NCBI RefSeq assembly: GCF_012849555.1
Contig: NZ_CP051685.1
Location: 3,410,001 to 3,474,000 of the forward strand
Reading direction: 5' to 3'
DNA length: 64,000 nucleotides
Source of the DNA: Massilia forsythiae
Lineage (GTDB): Bacteria > Pseudomonadota > Gammaproteobacteria > Burkholderiales > Burkholderiaceae_D
Shown here: positions 41,523-51,827 of the stretch, piece by piece
How the letters are laid out: every line of letters starts with the position of its first letter
Position numbering within the stretch: the stretch's first letter is position 1
Notes under the pieces: generated by a model
What the model saw: the letters and a program-made list of their open reading frames with translations, nothing else
Told to the model about the DNA's origin: nothing
Database searches by the model: none
Translations under genes and position numbers: made by a program

Positions 41523-42320
41523 GTGACGAGAATTGCAATGGGTGTCCAGTACATCGGCACCGCCTGGAACGGGTATCAGAAACAACCAACGCGCGACACG
41601 GTGCAGGACCGGCTCGAGATCGCCCTCGAAAAATTTGCCTGCACCAGGCTGGCCACCACCTGCGCCGGTCGCACCGACGCCGGCGTGCATGCCATCGAGC
41701 AGGTGATCCACTTCGATACGGAGCTGGAGCGCGCGCCGCAATCCTGGGTGCGCGGCACCAACGCCTTTTTGCCGGAGTCGATCGTGGTGCGCTGGGCGCA
41801 CGTGGTGCCTGCCGACGCCGAAGGACAGGATTTCCACGCGCGTTTCTCGGCGCGCTCGCGCACCTATCACTACGTGCTGTACAACCACGCCAACCCGTCG
41901 GCGCTGCTGGCCGGCCGCGCCGGCTGGGTATTCCGCCCGCTCGACGTGGAGCGCATGCGCGAGGCGGCGCGCCACCTGATCGGCACCCACGACTTCAGCA
42001 GCTTCCGCGCTTCCGGCTGCCAGGCGAACACGCCGGTCAAGCAGATGCACGAGGTGAATATCGAGCGGCGCGGCGACGTCATCGTCTTCACCGTACGCGC
42101 CTCCGCCTTCTTGCACCACATGGTGCGCAACATCGTCGGCTCGCTGATCTACGTCGGCACCGGGCGCAACCGGCCGGACTGGATGGCCGAGGTGCTCGAC
42201 GCCCGCTCGCGCGACGCCGCCGCGCCGACCTTCATGCCGGACGGCCTGTACCTCGCCAGCATCGACTACGATCCGAAGTGGGGATTGCCGCAGGAGGCCG
42301 TCTCCGCACTGCCGTTCTAG
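41523..42320 (+). CDS. truA: tRNA pseudouridine(38-40) synthase
   Basis: 265 residues from GTG 41523, chosen because [17 protein letters not shown] aligns with the usual first strand; an earlier GTG at 41514 overlaps the fimV stop. The catalytic Asp52 is in [11 protein letters not shown]. Other family segments are [14 protein letters not shown] and [11 protein letters not shown]. It converts uridines 38, 39 and 40 of the anticodon arm to pseudouridine. The fimV-truA-trpF order is common in betaproteobacteria. Confidence 0.97.
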   Translation: MTRIAMGVQYIGTAWNGYQKQPTRDTVQDRLEIALEKFACTRLATTCAGRTDAGVHAIEQVIHFDTELERAPQSWVRGTNAFLPESIVVRWAHVVPADAEGQDFHARFSARSRTYHYVLYNHANPSALLAGRAGWVFRPLDVERMREAARHLIGTHDFSSFRASGCQANTPVKQMHEVNIERRGDVIVFTVRASAFLHHMVRNIVGSLIYVGTGRNRPDWMAEVLDARSRDAAAPTFMPDGLYLASIDYDPKWGLPQEAVSALPF

Positions 42321-42329
42321 AGCCAGCGC

Positions 42330-42460
42330 AGGGGTCAGAGCCCGGTGTTGCTTCTAAAAGGGCTCTGACCCCGGTGTTCAGCCGCGTGGCCAAATCCGGA
42401 TACGCAACTGCTGACAACTCCGGGGTCAGAGCCCAACCGAATGAACCGGGCTCTGACCCC
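42330..42460. repeat. Two adjacent GGGGTCAGAGCCC inverted repeats between truA and trpF
   Basis: First copy: arms at 42331-42343 and 42360-42372, loop 16. Second: arms at 42422-42434 and 42448-42460, loop 13. Both have perfect 13-bp arms GGGGTCAGAGCCC/GGGCTCTGACCCC. A partial half (GCTGACCCCTGCC) follows. The spacer between copies (42373-42421) shows no gene. Confidence 0.88.
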
Positions 42461-42506
42461 TGCGGACGCTGACCCCTGCCGATAATCCAACAAACCAGCC
42501 AAAACC

Positions 42507-43169
42507 ATGTCCCGTACCCGCATCAAGATCTGCGGCATCACCCGCGAGCAGGACCTGCGCGCGGCCGTGGATGCCGGCGCCGACGCCGTCGGCTTCGTGT
42601 TCTATCCGAAAAGCCCACGTTACGTCGCGCCCGCGCGCCTGCGCGAGCTGGCGTCCGCATTGCCGCCCTTCGTCAGCGGCGTCGGCCTGTTCGTCAACGC
42701 CACCCTGGACGAGGTAAGGGAAGCGGTCGCGGCCGGGCCGATCGCGCTGCTGCAGTTCCACGGCGACGAGAGCGCGGACGCGTGCGCGGCGCTGGCGGCG
42801 GCCGTGCAGCGCCCGTTCGTGCGCGCCTACCGCGTCAGGCCGGACACCACGGCCGCGGATTTGATAGAATCGGAATCTCAATACCGCGCCGCCAGCGCCT
42901 GGTTCTCGGGCCTCCTGCTCGACACCTGGGTCGATGCCTACGGCGGCGCAGGAAAGGTCTTCGATTGGTCTGTTATTCCAAAAGAGCTCGCGCCTCGGGT
43001 CGTTTTGAGTGGTGGCTTGAGCGTGCAAAACGCGACTGGCGCGGTGGCGCAAGTACGTCCCTTTGCGGTCGACATCAGTAGCGGTGTCGAGGCAGGCAAG
43101 GGGATCAAGGATGCCCGCAAGATCGCCGCGTTCGTCGACGCGGTGCGGGCTGCCGACGCCATCACCTGA
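42507..43169 (+). CDS. trpF: Phosphoribosylanthranilate isomerase
   Basis: 220 residues, TIM-barrel. It starts MSRTRIKICGITREQD with the catalytic Cys in the KICGI motif; the catalytic Asp is in the LLLDTWVDAYGG segment, and the phosphate-binding LSGGL and DISSGVE motifs are present. It performs the Amadori rearrangement in tryptophan synthesis. No strong ribosome binding site is seen. trpB starts 15 bases downstream. Confidence 0.97.
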   Translation: MSRTRIKICGITREQDLRAAVDAGADAVGFVFYPKSPRYVAPARLRELASALPPFVSGVGLFVNATLDEVREAVAAGPIALLQFHGDESADACAALAAAVQRPFVRAYRVRPDTTAADLIESESQYRAASAWFSGLLLDTWVDAYGGAGKVFDWSVIPKELAPRVVLSGGLSVQNATGAVAQVRPFAVDISSGVEAGKGIKDARKIAAFVDAVRAADAIT

Positions 43170-43184
43170 AAAGCGAGCCACACC

Positions 43185-44429
<1,245 letters not shown>

Positions 44430-44448
44430 TCCAACAAGAAAGCACAGC

Positions 44449-45249
44449 ATGTCCAGAATCGAACAGACGTTCAACGCCCTCAAGGAGCAGGGCAAGACCG
44501 GCCTCGTCACCTTCATCACCGCCGGCGACCCCGGCCCGGAACTCACCGTGCCGCTGCTTCACGCGCTGGTCGAGGGCGGCGCCGACGTGCTCGAACTCGG
44601 CGTCCCGTTTTCCGACCCGATGGCCGAAGGCCCGGTGATCCAGCGCGCCTGCGAGCGCGCGCTGACCTTCGGCATCGGCATGAAGGACGTGCTCGGCTAC
44701 GTGCGCGAGTTCCGCCGCACCGACCAGGCCACGCCGGTGGTCCTGATGGGCTACGCCAATCCGATCGAGCGCATGGGGCCGTCGGAATTCATCCGCCAGG
44801 CGCGCGAGGCGGGCGCCGACGGCGCCATCGTGGTCGATTATCCGCCCGAGGAATGCGCCGAGTTCGCGGCCGAGATGCAGGAAAACGGCCTCGACCTGGT
44901 GTTCCTGCTGGCGCCGACCTCGACGCCCGAGCGCATCCGGCAGGTGGCGCGCCACGGCAGCGGCTTTTCGTACTACGTCTCGCTCAAGGGCGTGACCGGC
45001 GCCGGCAGCATCGACACCGCCGACGTGGCGCGCCGGGTGGCGGCGATCCGCGAGCACGTGCAGCTGCCGATCGGCGTCGGCTTCGGCATCCGCGATGCGG
45101 CCACGGCGAAGCAGGTGGCCGAGGTGGCCGACGCGGTGGTGATCGGCAGCCGCATCATCCAGGAACTGGAAAACACCCCGAAGGAGCAGGGCCCGCAGGC
45201 GGTGCGCGACTTCGTGGCCGGCATCCGCACGGCGCTCGACGCGCGCTGA
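44449..45249 (+). CDS. trpA: Tryptophan synthase alpha chain
   Basis: 266 residues. Catalytic Glu49 is in [10 protein letters not shown] and the second catalytic Asp (about 56) in the same motif; the phosphate-binding [10 protein letters not shown] and GVTGAGSI segments are present. It cleaves indole-3-glycerol phosphate and channels indole to TrpB. Last gene of trpFBA, followed by a terminator. Confidence 0.98.
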   Translation: MSRIEQTFNALKEQGKTGLVTFITAGDPGPELTVPLLHALVEGGADVLELGVPFSDPMAEGPVIQRACERALTFGIGMKDVLGYVREFRRTDQATPVVLMGYANPIERMGPSEFIRQAREAGADGAIVVDYPPEECAEFAAEMQENGLDLVFLLAPTSTPERIRQVARHGSGFSYYVSLKGVTGAGSIDTADVARRVAAIREHVQLPIGVGFGIRDAATAKQVAEVADAVVIGSRIIQELENTPKEQGPQAVRDFVAGIRTALDAR

Positions 45250-45282
45250 CCCCCGGCCGGGCCGGCCCTGGCCCGTAACGAC

Positions 45283-45320
45283 CGGCGCCCGGACCTTGTG
45301 TTCCGGCGCCGTTTTTTTTT
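45283..45320 (+). terminator. Rho-independent terminator after trpA
   Basis: CGGCGCC (45283-45289) pairs with GGCGCCG (45305-45311), extended by GGA/TCC with one bulge, followed by nine T. Confidence 0.9.
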
Positions 45321-45390
45321 GTGGTCTTTTTGAAAACCCTGCGGTAGAGTGTACCGACAGTTGTTTCACTCCCACCGAGGCGCTTCCGAC

Positions 45391-45678
45391 ATGAAAAAAC
45401 AAATCCTGCGTGTGTCGCCTATGCAGTCGGCCAAGGTCATGGCCGCGCTGTATTTCGTGTTCTCGATTCCGCTGGCGCTGATCATGATCCTGGTGTCCAT
45501 GATCAGTCCCCAGCCCGGCACCAGCATGCTGATGGCGCTGATGATGCCGCTGATGTACGTGGTGATCGGTTTCCTGTTTACGCTGCTGGGCGCCTGGGTC
45601 TACAACCTGGTCGCGGCGCGCATCGGCGGTTTCGAGTTCGAGACCGCGGAAGTCGGCGACCAGGCCCGTTACGGATGA
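45391..45678 (+). CDS. Small two-helix membrane protein (DUF3566-like)
   Basis: 95 residues from ATG 45391, GAGG 13 bases upstream. It begins MKKQILRVSPMQSAKVMAAL, then has two hydrophobic helices (about 17-40 and 46-72) and a short acidic tail. The start pattern (KQILRVSPMQSAKV) resembles the DUF3566 family of small inner-membrane proteins of unknown role found in other proteobacteria. Its stop overlaps the ATG of a truncated ORF by four bases. Confidence 0.75.
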   Translation: MKKQILRVSPMQSAKVMAALYFVFSIPLALIMILVSMISPQPGTSMLMALMMPLMYVVIGFLFTLLGAWVYNLVAARIGGFEFETAEVGDQARYG

Positions 45679-45812
45679 GCGGCGCGACGGGGGAACCGAA
45701 GCGGTTGACGTTCTGGGGCGCCGGCCCCGACGACGACAGCCTCGTGCGCGCCGTGATCGCCGGCCGTAAGACCGTCACCGCCGACTTGGCCGACGCGATG
45801 ACGCCGGGCTAG
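45675..45812 (+). pseudogene. Possible truncated ASCH-domain protein remnant
   Basis: A 45-codon ORF overlapping the previous stop by ATGA. The product contains TFWGAGPDDDSLVRAVIAGR followed by KTVTADLADA, which looks like the first part of an ASCH domain (the GRKT-x-T-A segment that begins the RNA-binding beta barrel). ASCH proteins are normally 120-160 residues, so the rest is missing after a TAG. No continuation in another frame was recognised before accD. Identification is tentative. Confidence 0.5.
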
Positions 45813-45879
45813 GCGGCACAGCCCGCCTGTCGCCCGGTTTTCAAGCTTATCGAACAGCTAATATGTTTAGAGCAAGCAT

Positions 45880-45908
45880 TCGACAAGCCGGAATCGAACG
45901 ATTACACT
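45880..45908 (+). promoter_or_regulatory. Candidate accD promoter
   Basis: A -35 TCGACA (45880-45885, 5 of 6 to consensus) and a -10 TACACT (45903-45908, 4 of 6) are spaced by exactly 17 bp. The accD start lies 35 bases past the -10. Confidence 0.5.
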
Positions 45909-45942
45909 ACCGCCACTCAGACTAGCCGCAAAGGAGAACAAT

Positions 45943-46815
45943 ATGAGTTGGTTGGAAAAACTGCTGCCCCCCCGCATCCAGCGCTCCGATGCCGCCAAGA
46001 AACAGACCATGCCGGAAGGCCTGTGGGTCAAGTGTCCGTCGTGCGAAGCGGTGCTGTACCGCGCCGACCTGGATGCCAACCAGCACGTCTGCCCGAAATG
46101 CAGCCACCACATGCGCATCCGCGCCCGCGCGCGCCTCGATGCGCTGCTCGACGAGGGCGGCCGCTACGACATCGGCCAGGAAACGCTGCCGGTCGACACG
46201 CTGAAGTTCAAGGACAGCAAGAAATATCCTGACCGACTTAAGGCCGCCATGGACGCCACCGGCGAGACCGATGCGCTGATCGTGCAGGGCGGTTCGATCA
46301 TGAGCCTGCCGGTCGTGGTGGCCTGCTTCGAATTCGAATTCATGGGCGGCTCGATGGGGTCCGTGGTCGGCGAGCGCTTCGTGCGCGGCGCCCAGGTCGC
46401 GCTGGAACAGAAGGTGCCGTTCATCTGCATCACCGCCACCGGCGGCGCGCGCATGCAGGAAGGCTTGCTGTCGCTGCTGCAGATGGCCAAGACCACCGCC
46501 ATGCTGACCAAGCTGTCCGAGAAAAAGCTGCCGTTCATCAGCGTGCTGACCGACCCGACCATGGGCGGCGTGTCCGCTTCGTTCGCCTTCATGGGCGACG
46601 TCGTGATGGCCGAGCCGAAGGCGCTGATCGGCTTTGCCGGCCCGCGCGTGATCGAGAACACCGTGCGCGAAAAGCTGCCGGAAGGCTTCCAGCGCGCCGA
46701 GTTCCTGGTGCAAAAGGGCGCGGTCGACATGATCGTCGACCGCCGCAAGATGCGCGAAGAGATCGCGCGCCTGCTGGCCCTGCTGCAGAGCCAGCCGGCC
46801 GACGTGCTGGCCTGA
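45943..46815 (+). CDS. accD: Acetyl-CoA carboxylase carboxyltransferase subunit beta
   Basis: 290 residues with AAGGAG upstream. The N-terminal zinc ribbon uses Cys31, Cys34, Cys50 and Cys53 (CPSC...CPKC). The crotonase-like body has [38 protein letters not shown] and [14 protein letters not shown]. With AccA it transfers the carboxyl group from biotin to acetyl-CoA, the first step of fatty acid synthesis. It is followed by folC as in E. coli. Confidence 0.98.
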   Translation: MSWLEKLLPPRIQRSDAAKKQTMPEGLWVKCPSCEAVLYRADLDANQHVCPKCSHHMRIRARARLDALLDEGGRYDIGQETLPVDTLKFKDSKKYPDRLKAAMDATGETDALIVQGGSIMSLPVVVACFEFEFMGGSMGSVVGERFVRGAQVALEQKVPFICITATGGARMQEGLLSLLQMAKTTAMLTKLSEKKLPFISVLTDPTMGGVSASFAFMGDVVMAEPKALIGFAGPRVIENTVREKLPEGFQRAEFLVQKGAVDMIVDRRKMREEIARLLALLQSQPADVLA

Positions 46816-46821
46816 GCGCGC

Positions 46822-46858
46822 GCCGGGGCCGGCGACGCTGCCTGCCGCCGGCCCCGGC
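46822..46858 (+). other. Long GC hairpin after accD
   Basis: GCCGGGGCCGGC (46822-46833) and GCCGGCCCCGGC (46847-46858) form a 12-bp stem. No T-run follows, so it is probably a 3'-end stabiliser or weak terminator. Confidence 0.5.
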
Positions 46859-46999
46859 CTCTCTGCCGCCTCTACCGCTTTCGATCCGTTTATACTGTCG
46901 TCCCTGCGCCGACTGCCGCCGTCCATCGCGGCAGGCAGCCGTTTCCGTTTCCGTCTTCCCGCCGGTCCTGCCGGCCGCCACGCACCGCATCTTCCGCCC

Positions 47000-48298
47000 A
47001 TGTCCACTCTCCCGACCACCTTGCCCGACTGGCTGGCGCTGCTCGAATCGCGCCACGCCGAAACCCATATCGACATGGGCCTGGACCGCGTACGCCTCGT
47101 GAAGGAACGCATGGCGCTGCAGTTCGATTGCCCGGTCATCATGGTGGCCGGCACCAACGGCAAGGGCTCGACCTGCGCCATGCTCGAATCGATCCTGCTG
47201 CACGCCGGCTACCGCGTCGGCCTGTACATCAAGCCGCACTTCCTCGACTTCAACGAGCGCGCCCGCATCAACGGCGACATGGCGCCCGACGAGGCGCTGG
47301 TGGCCAGCTTCGAGGTCGTCGAGGCGCAGCGCGGCGACATCGACCTGACCTATTTCGAGTTCACCACGCTGGCCATCATGCACCTGATCTCGAAGGCCGG
47401 CGTGGACGTGGCGATCCTGGAAGTCGGCCTGGGTGGGCGCCTGGATGCGGTCAATGTGGTCGATGCCGACGTCGCCATCGTCACCAGCATCGACATCGAC
47501 CACCAGGACTACCTGGGCGACACGCGCGAACAGATCGGTTTCGAAAAGGCCGGCATCTTCCGGCCGGGCAAGGCGGCGATCTGCAGCGACCCGCTGCCGC
47601 CGCAGACCCTGATCGACCACGCCGACAGCATCGGCGCCGACTTGTGGCTGCTGGGCCGCGACTTCAACTATGCCGGCGACAAGCAGCAGTGGGCCTACGG
47701 CGGCCGCGGCCAGCGCCGCAACGCGCTGGCGTATCCGGCGCTACGCGGCGCCAACCAGCTGCTCAACGCCTCGGCCGCGCTGGCGGCGCTGGAATCGCTG
47801 CGCACCACGCTGCCGGTCGGCGCCCAGGAAGTGCGCACCGGCCTGGCGCTGGTGGAGCTGCCGGGCCGCTTCCAGGTGCTGGCGGGCCAGCCGACCACGG
47901 TGCTGGACGTGGCGCACAACCCGCACGCGGCGGCGACGCTGGCCCAGAACCTGGGCAACATGGGCTTCCACCGCTTCACCTACGCGGTGTTCGGCATCAT
48001 GCAGGACAAGGATATCGACGCCGTGATCGCCCACATGGCGCCGCACGTCGACCACTGGTGCGTGGCGGCGCTGCCGTCGCCGCGCTCCGCCGATCCGGCC
48101 GCGCTGGCGGCGAAGCTGGAAGAGAAACGTCCGGCCGGGGCCAAGGCCGACGAGTTTTCGGTGAAGGTCTTCGCCGATCCGGGCGCGGCGTTCGCGGATG
48201 CCACAAAGCGGGCCGGACAGGATGATAGAATAGTGGTCTTTGGCTCGTTCTATACGGTGGCCGGCGTGATGGCCGCCCGTAAATCCTCCCTTCATTGA
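47000..48298 (+). CDS. folC: Bifunctional folylpolyglutamate synthase/dihydrofolate synthase
   Basis: 432 residues. The ATP-binding loop GTNGKGST is near residues 51-58, followed by YIKPHFLDFNERARING, FEFTTLAIM and VGLGGRLDAVNVVD, then the C-terminal VLDVAHNPHAA. It adds glutamate to dihydropteroate and to folates. No good ribosome binding site precedes the ATG. The stop is 11 bases before the dedD-like gene. Confidence 0.97.
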   Translation: MSTLPTTLPDWLALLESRHAETHIDMGLDRVRLVKERMALQFDCPVIMVAGTNGKGSTCAMLESILLHAGYRVGLYIKPHFLDFNERARINGDMAPDEALVASFEVVEAQRGDIDLTYFEFTTLAIMHLISKAGVDVAILEVGLGGRLDAVNVVDADVAIVTSIDIDHQDYLGDTREQIGFEKAGIFRPGKAAICSDPLPPQTLIDHADSIGADLWLLGRDFNYAGDKQQWAYGGRGQRRNALAYPALRGANQLLNASAALAALESLRTTLPVGAQEVRTGLALVELPGRFQVLAGQPTTVLDVAHNPHAAATLAQNLGNMGFHRFTYAVFGIMQDKDIDAVIAHMAPHVDHWCVAALPSPRSADPAALAAKLEEKRPAGAKADEFSVKVFADPGAAFADATKRAGQDDRIVVFGSFYTVAGVMAARKSSLH

Positions 48299-48309
48299 TC
48301 AGAATTCGC

Positions 48310-49500
48310 ATGGGCTTGTTCTCGTTCCTCAATAAAAACAAGCAAGACCGCGCCGCCGACGACAGCGGCCGGTTCTACAGCAAGGACGAGGACGCCGCCC
48401 TCAACGAGCGCGCCCGTTCCAAGCGCGCCGGCAACGCCGCCGGCGGCGCCACCCGCCGTCCCGGCAAGGATCCGCTGCTGCCGGAAAAGAAACGCGCGCG
48501 CCGGCGCCTGGTCGGTGCCGTCGCGCTGGCGCTCGCGGCCGCGGTCGGCCTGCCGATGCTGCTCGATTCCGAGCCCAAGCCGCCGGTGGCCGGCGACATC
48601 GCCATCCAGATTCCTTCGAAGGACAAGGCCGGCGCGCTGCCGGCGCCGCGCGAACCCGCGCCATCGGACAAGGCGGTGGCGGCCGAGGACAGCGTCGACA
48701 GCGGCGAGGAAATCGTCAACGAACCGCCCCGCACGCCGTCGTCCAGGACGCCGGCGGCCCTCGCCGCCAAGCCCGGCGCCGAGCCGGCGCCGAAGGCCGA
48801 TGCGGCCAGGACCGACGCGCCAGCCGACACCCGCGCCGCCGAAAAGGCCGAGCGGCTGGCGCGCGAGCGCGCCGACCGCCTGGAGCGCGAACGGGTGGAG
48901 CGCGCGCTGCGCGCCGACCGCGACAAGCTGGCCAGCGAAAAGGCGGCCACCGACAAGGCGGCGCGCGACAAGGCGCGCAAGGCCGAGCAGGAGCGCGCCG
49001 ATCGCGACAAGCTCGCGCGCGACAAAACGGAACAGGACAGGGCGGAGCACGACAAGGCCGTGCGCCTGGCGCGCGAGAAAGCCGAAAAGGCGGAGCACGA
49101 CAAAGCCGAACGCGCCGAACGTGAAAAGGCGGAACGCGCCGAGCGCATCGCCAGGGCCAAGCAGGAAGAAAAGGCGAAGGAAGACAGGCCTGCCAAGCCC
49201 GCCGAGGGTGCGCGCGCGCTCGCCATCCTGGAAGGCAAGCCGGCCGACAAGCCCAAGGCGGCGGACGAATCCGGCCAGCGCTTCGTGCTGCAGGTGGCGG
49301 CCATGTCGAGCCAGGAAAAGGCGGCCGAGGTGCAGGCCAGGCTGCGCGGCGCGGGCATCAGTTCGTACACGCAAAAAGCCAGCACCTCGTCCGGCGAGCT
49401 GATCCGCGTGCTGATCGGCCCGATGAGCCGGGACGAGGCGGAAAAGGTACGCGCCAAGGCGGGCAAGCTGGGCATGTCCGGCGCGCTCAAGCCGGTGTGA
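48310..49500 (+). CDS. dedD: DedD-like SPOR-domain cell-division protein
   Basis: 396 residues from ATG 48310. A cytoplasmic N-terminus (about 60 residues) is followed by one transmembrane helix (VGAVALALAAAVGLPMLL) and a very long charged Ala/Lys/Glu/Arg segment (about 175-300) likely to form a single helix or coil. The C-terminal SPOR domain (FVLQVAAMSSQEKAAEVQAR... LIRVLIGPMSRDEAEK) binds denuded peptidoglycan at the septum. Its place between folC and cvpA-purF matches dedD of E. coli, which is the basis for the symbol. Confidence 0.88.
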   Translation: MGLFSFLNKNKQDRAADDSGRFYSKDEDAALNERARSKRAGNAAGGATRRPGKDPLLPEKKRARRRLVGAVALALAAAVGLPMLLDSEPKPPVAGDIAIQIPSKDKAGALPAPREPAPSDKAVAAEDSVDSGEEIVNEPPRTPSSRTPAALAAKPGAEPAPKADAARTDAPADTRAAEKAERLARERADRLERERVERALRADRDKLASEKAATDKAARDKARKAEQERADRDKLARDKTEQDRAEHDKAVRLAREKAEKAEHDKAERAEREKAERAERIARAKQEEKAKEDRPAKPAEGARALAILEGKPADKPKAADESGQRFVLQVAAMSSQEKAAEVQARLRGAGISSYTQKASTSSGELIRVLIGPMSRDEAEKVRAKAGKLGMSGALKPV

Positions 49501-49601
49501 CGCGCCGCTCGTGACGATGCCGTTTTCCGTGACCGATTCCGCCGCGAGCGCCGCCGTCGCGAGCGCGCCGGCGCTGCACACGCCATGACCGTCCGCGCGC
49601 C

Positions 49602-50090
49602 GTGACCATTTTCGATTACCTGGTGCTGTTCATCCTGATCTCGTCGGTCGTCATCAGCACCATGCGCGGCCTGGTCAAGGAAATCCTGTCGCTGGCCGGC
49701 TGGGTCGCCGCCTTCGTGGTCGCCAATGCCTGCGGCGCCAAACTGGCGCCCATGCTACCATCGGTGATTCCGGGCGAGGCGGGGAGGTTGATCGTTGCCT
49801 ATATCGCACTGTTTCTCGGCGTGCGCGTGCTGACCGGCCTGCTGTCCCTGGCGATCCGCGCCGTGGTCGACGCGGCCGGCCTGTCGCTGGCGGACCGCGG
49901 CCTGGGCGGCCTGTTCGGACTGGGGCGGGGTATCGTCATCGTGCTGGCCGGGGTCATATTGTGCGGGATGACATCCATTCCCCGACAGGCTTTCTGGCAG
50001 GAGGCGCTGTTCGCTCCCATGGCGGAGAGCGGCGTGCGCACCGTGAAGCCTTTCCTGCCCGCTGCCTTGGCGCAGCATGTCCAGTTTTGA
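49602..50090 (+). CDS. cvpA: CvpA family inner-membrane protein
   Basis: 162 residues from GTG 49602. Four hydrophobic helices, beginning IFDYLVLFILISSVVISTMR, with the conserved RGLVKEILSLAGWVAAF and GLGGLFGLGRG segments. CvpA is needed for colicin V production and envelope homeostasis in enterobacteria; its molecular activity is unclear. It lies 83 bases before purF as in E. coli. Confidence 0.95.
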   Translation: MTIFDYLVLFILISSVVISTMRGLVKEILSLAGWVAAFVVANACGAKLAPMLPSVIPGEAGRLIVAYIALFLGVRVLTGLLSLAIRAVVDAAGLSLADRGLGGLFGLGRGIVIVLAGVILCGMTSIPRQAFWQEALFAPMAESGVRTVKPFLPAALAQHVQF

Positions 50091-50173
50091 TTTCTCGTTT
50101 GGGAACCCGGCCGGGCCGCCATGCGGCAGCCTGGGCGGATTCCTCGTTTAGCAGTCAGTTTTAGGAGCGCACC

Positions 50174-51697
50174 ATGTGTGGCATCGTCGGCGTCGTTTCG
50201 CAGGCCCCCGTCAACCAGTTGTTGTATGACGCATTGCTGCTGCTGCAGCACCGCGGCCAGGATGCCGCGGGCATCGCAACCAATCACAGCAGCATGTTCT
50301 CGATGTACAAGGCCAACGGCCTGGTGCGCGACGTGTTCCGCACGCGTAACATGCGTTCGCTGATGGGCAATTCCGGCATCGGCCACTGTCGCTATCCGAC
50401 CGCCGGTTCGTCCAGCGAAGAAGAAGCGCAGCCGTTCTATGTCAACGCGCCGTTCGGCATCACACTGGCGCACAACGGCAACCTGACCAACCAGGCCCAG
50501 TTGAAGGACGAGCTGTTCCGCAACGACCGCCGCCACATCAACACCGACTCCGACTCGGAAGTGTTGCTCAACGTGCTGGCCCACGAGATCCAGCAGGCCG
50601 CCGACGGCTACACGCTGGATGCGGACGCGGTGTTCAAGGCGGTCGCCGTGGTGCACCGCCGCGTGCGCGGCGCCTACGCCGTGATCGCCCAGATCGCCGG
50701 CCACGGCCTGCTGGCCTTCCGCGATCCGTTCGGCATCCGTCCGTTGTGCATCGGGGTCAACGAGACCGAGAACGGCCCCGAGTACCTGGTGGCCAGCGAA
50801 TCGGTGGCGCTGGAAGGCCTGGGCTTCCGCTTCATGCGCGACATCGCGCCGGGCGAGGCGGTGTTCATCGACGACGCCGGCCACATGCACGCGCGCCAGT
50901 GCGCCGACCATCCCTCGCTGAATCCGTGCGCCTTCGAATACGTGTACCTGGCGCGCCCGGACTCGGTGATCGATGGCGCCTCGGTGTACGCCACCCGCCT
51001 CAAGATGGGTGAGTACCTGGCCGACAAGATCCGCAAGGAGATCCCGGTCGAGGAGATCGACGTGGTGATGCCGATCCCGGATTCGTCGCGTCCGGCTGCG
51101 ATCCAGCTGGCCTTGAAACTGGGCGTCGAGTACCGCGAAGGCTTCATCAAGAACCGCTACATCGGCCGCACCTTCATCATGCCGGGCCAGGGCATGCGCA
51201 AGAAATCGGTGCGCCAAAAACTCAACGCCATCGCCGCCGAATTCAAGGACAAGAACGTGCTGCTGGTCGACGACTCGATCGTGCGCGGCACCACCAGCCG
51301 CGAGATCGTGCAGATGGCGCGCGAGGCCGGCGCGCGCAAGGTGTTCTTCGCCTCGGCCGCGCCGCCGGTGCTGTACCCGAACGTGTATGGCATCGACATG
51401 CCGACCCGCGACGAACTGATCGCCCACGGCCGCACGGTCGAGGAAGTCTGCCGCGAGATCACCGCCGACCGCCTGGTGTACCAGGACATCGCGGCGCTCA
51501 AGCAGGCGATCATGGACGTCAATCCGGAACTGACCAGCGTCGAGGCCTCGTGCTTCGACGGCGTGTACATCACCGGCGACGTGACCCCGGCCTACCTGGA
51601 CAAGCTGGAGAACCACCGTCACCAGTCGTCCGGCAAGTCGTCGGAAGACCTGGTGCGCACCCAGTTGAACCTGAATCCGCCGGTCGCCGCGGAGTAA
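50174..51697 (+). CDS. purF: Amidophosphoribosyltransferase
   Basis: 507 residues. The mature N-terminal nucleophile is Cys2 in MCGIVGVV; the glutaminase part has [11 protein letters not shown] and RDPFGIRPL. The PRPP-binding loop of the C-terminal domain is [17 protein letters not shown]. It catalyses the first committed step of purine synthesis. TTTAGGAG precedes the ATG. A single REP follows. Confidence 0.98.
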   Translation: MCGIVGVVSQAPVNQLLYDALLLLQHRGQDAAGIATNHSSMFSMYKANGLVRDVFRTRNMRSLMGNSGIGHCRYPTAGSSSEEEAQPFYVNAPFGITLAHNGNLTNQAQLKDELFRNDRRHINTDSDSEVLLNVLAHEIQQAADGYTLDADAVFKAVAVVHRRVRGAYAVIAQIAGHGLLAFRDPFGIRPLCIGVNETENGPEYLVASESVALEGLGFRFMRDIAPGEAVFIDDAGHMHARQCADHPSLNPCAFEYVYLARPDSVIDGASVYATRLKMGEYLADKIRKEIPVEEIDVVMPIPDSSRPAAIQLALKLGVEYREGFIKNRYIGRTFIMPGQGMRKKSVRQKLNAIAAEFKDKNVLLVDDSIVRGTTSREIVQMAREAGARKVFFASAAPPVLYPNVYGIDMPTRDELIAHGRTVEEVCREITADRLVYQDIAALKQAIMDVNPELTSVEASCFDGVYITGDVTPAYLDKLENHRHQSSGKSSEDLVRTQLNLNPPVAAE

Positions 51698-51704
51698 ACG
51701 GCGC

Positions 51705-51732
51705 CGTCGTCCCCGCGAACGCGGGGACCCAT
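51705..51732. repeat. Single REP palindrome after purF
   Basis: TCCCCGCGAACGCGGGGA core, one arm only, eight bases beyond the purF stop. Confidence 0.85.
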
Positions 51733-51827
51733 GCCGATTCGATCGATATCGGCGCCGTCGTCGTAACCGGATGATTTCGCCGTCAACAATCACCGCGTGG
51801 ACGGGGAACCCGCCCACACTACTTACC

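Noticed and set aside
38593..41589. 998-codon minus-strand ORF opposite fimV
   Set aside because: It is the antisense shadow of the Ala/Asp-rich fimV sequence, with no domain or ribosome binding site.
45889..45917. GGAATCGAAC next to ATTACACTACCGCC, resembling the two ends of a reverse-strand tRNA-Gly
   Set aside because: The anticodon arm and about 40 bases are missing and no cloverleaf can be formed; the stretch also fits the accD promoter.
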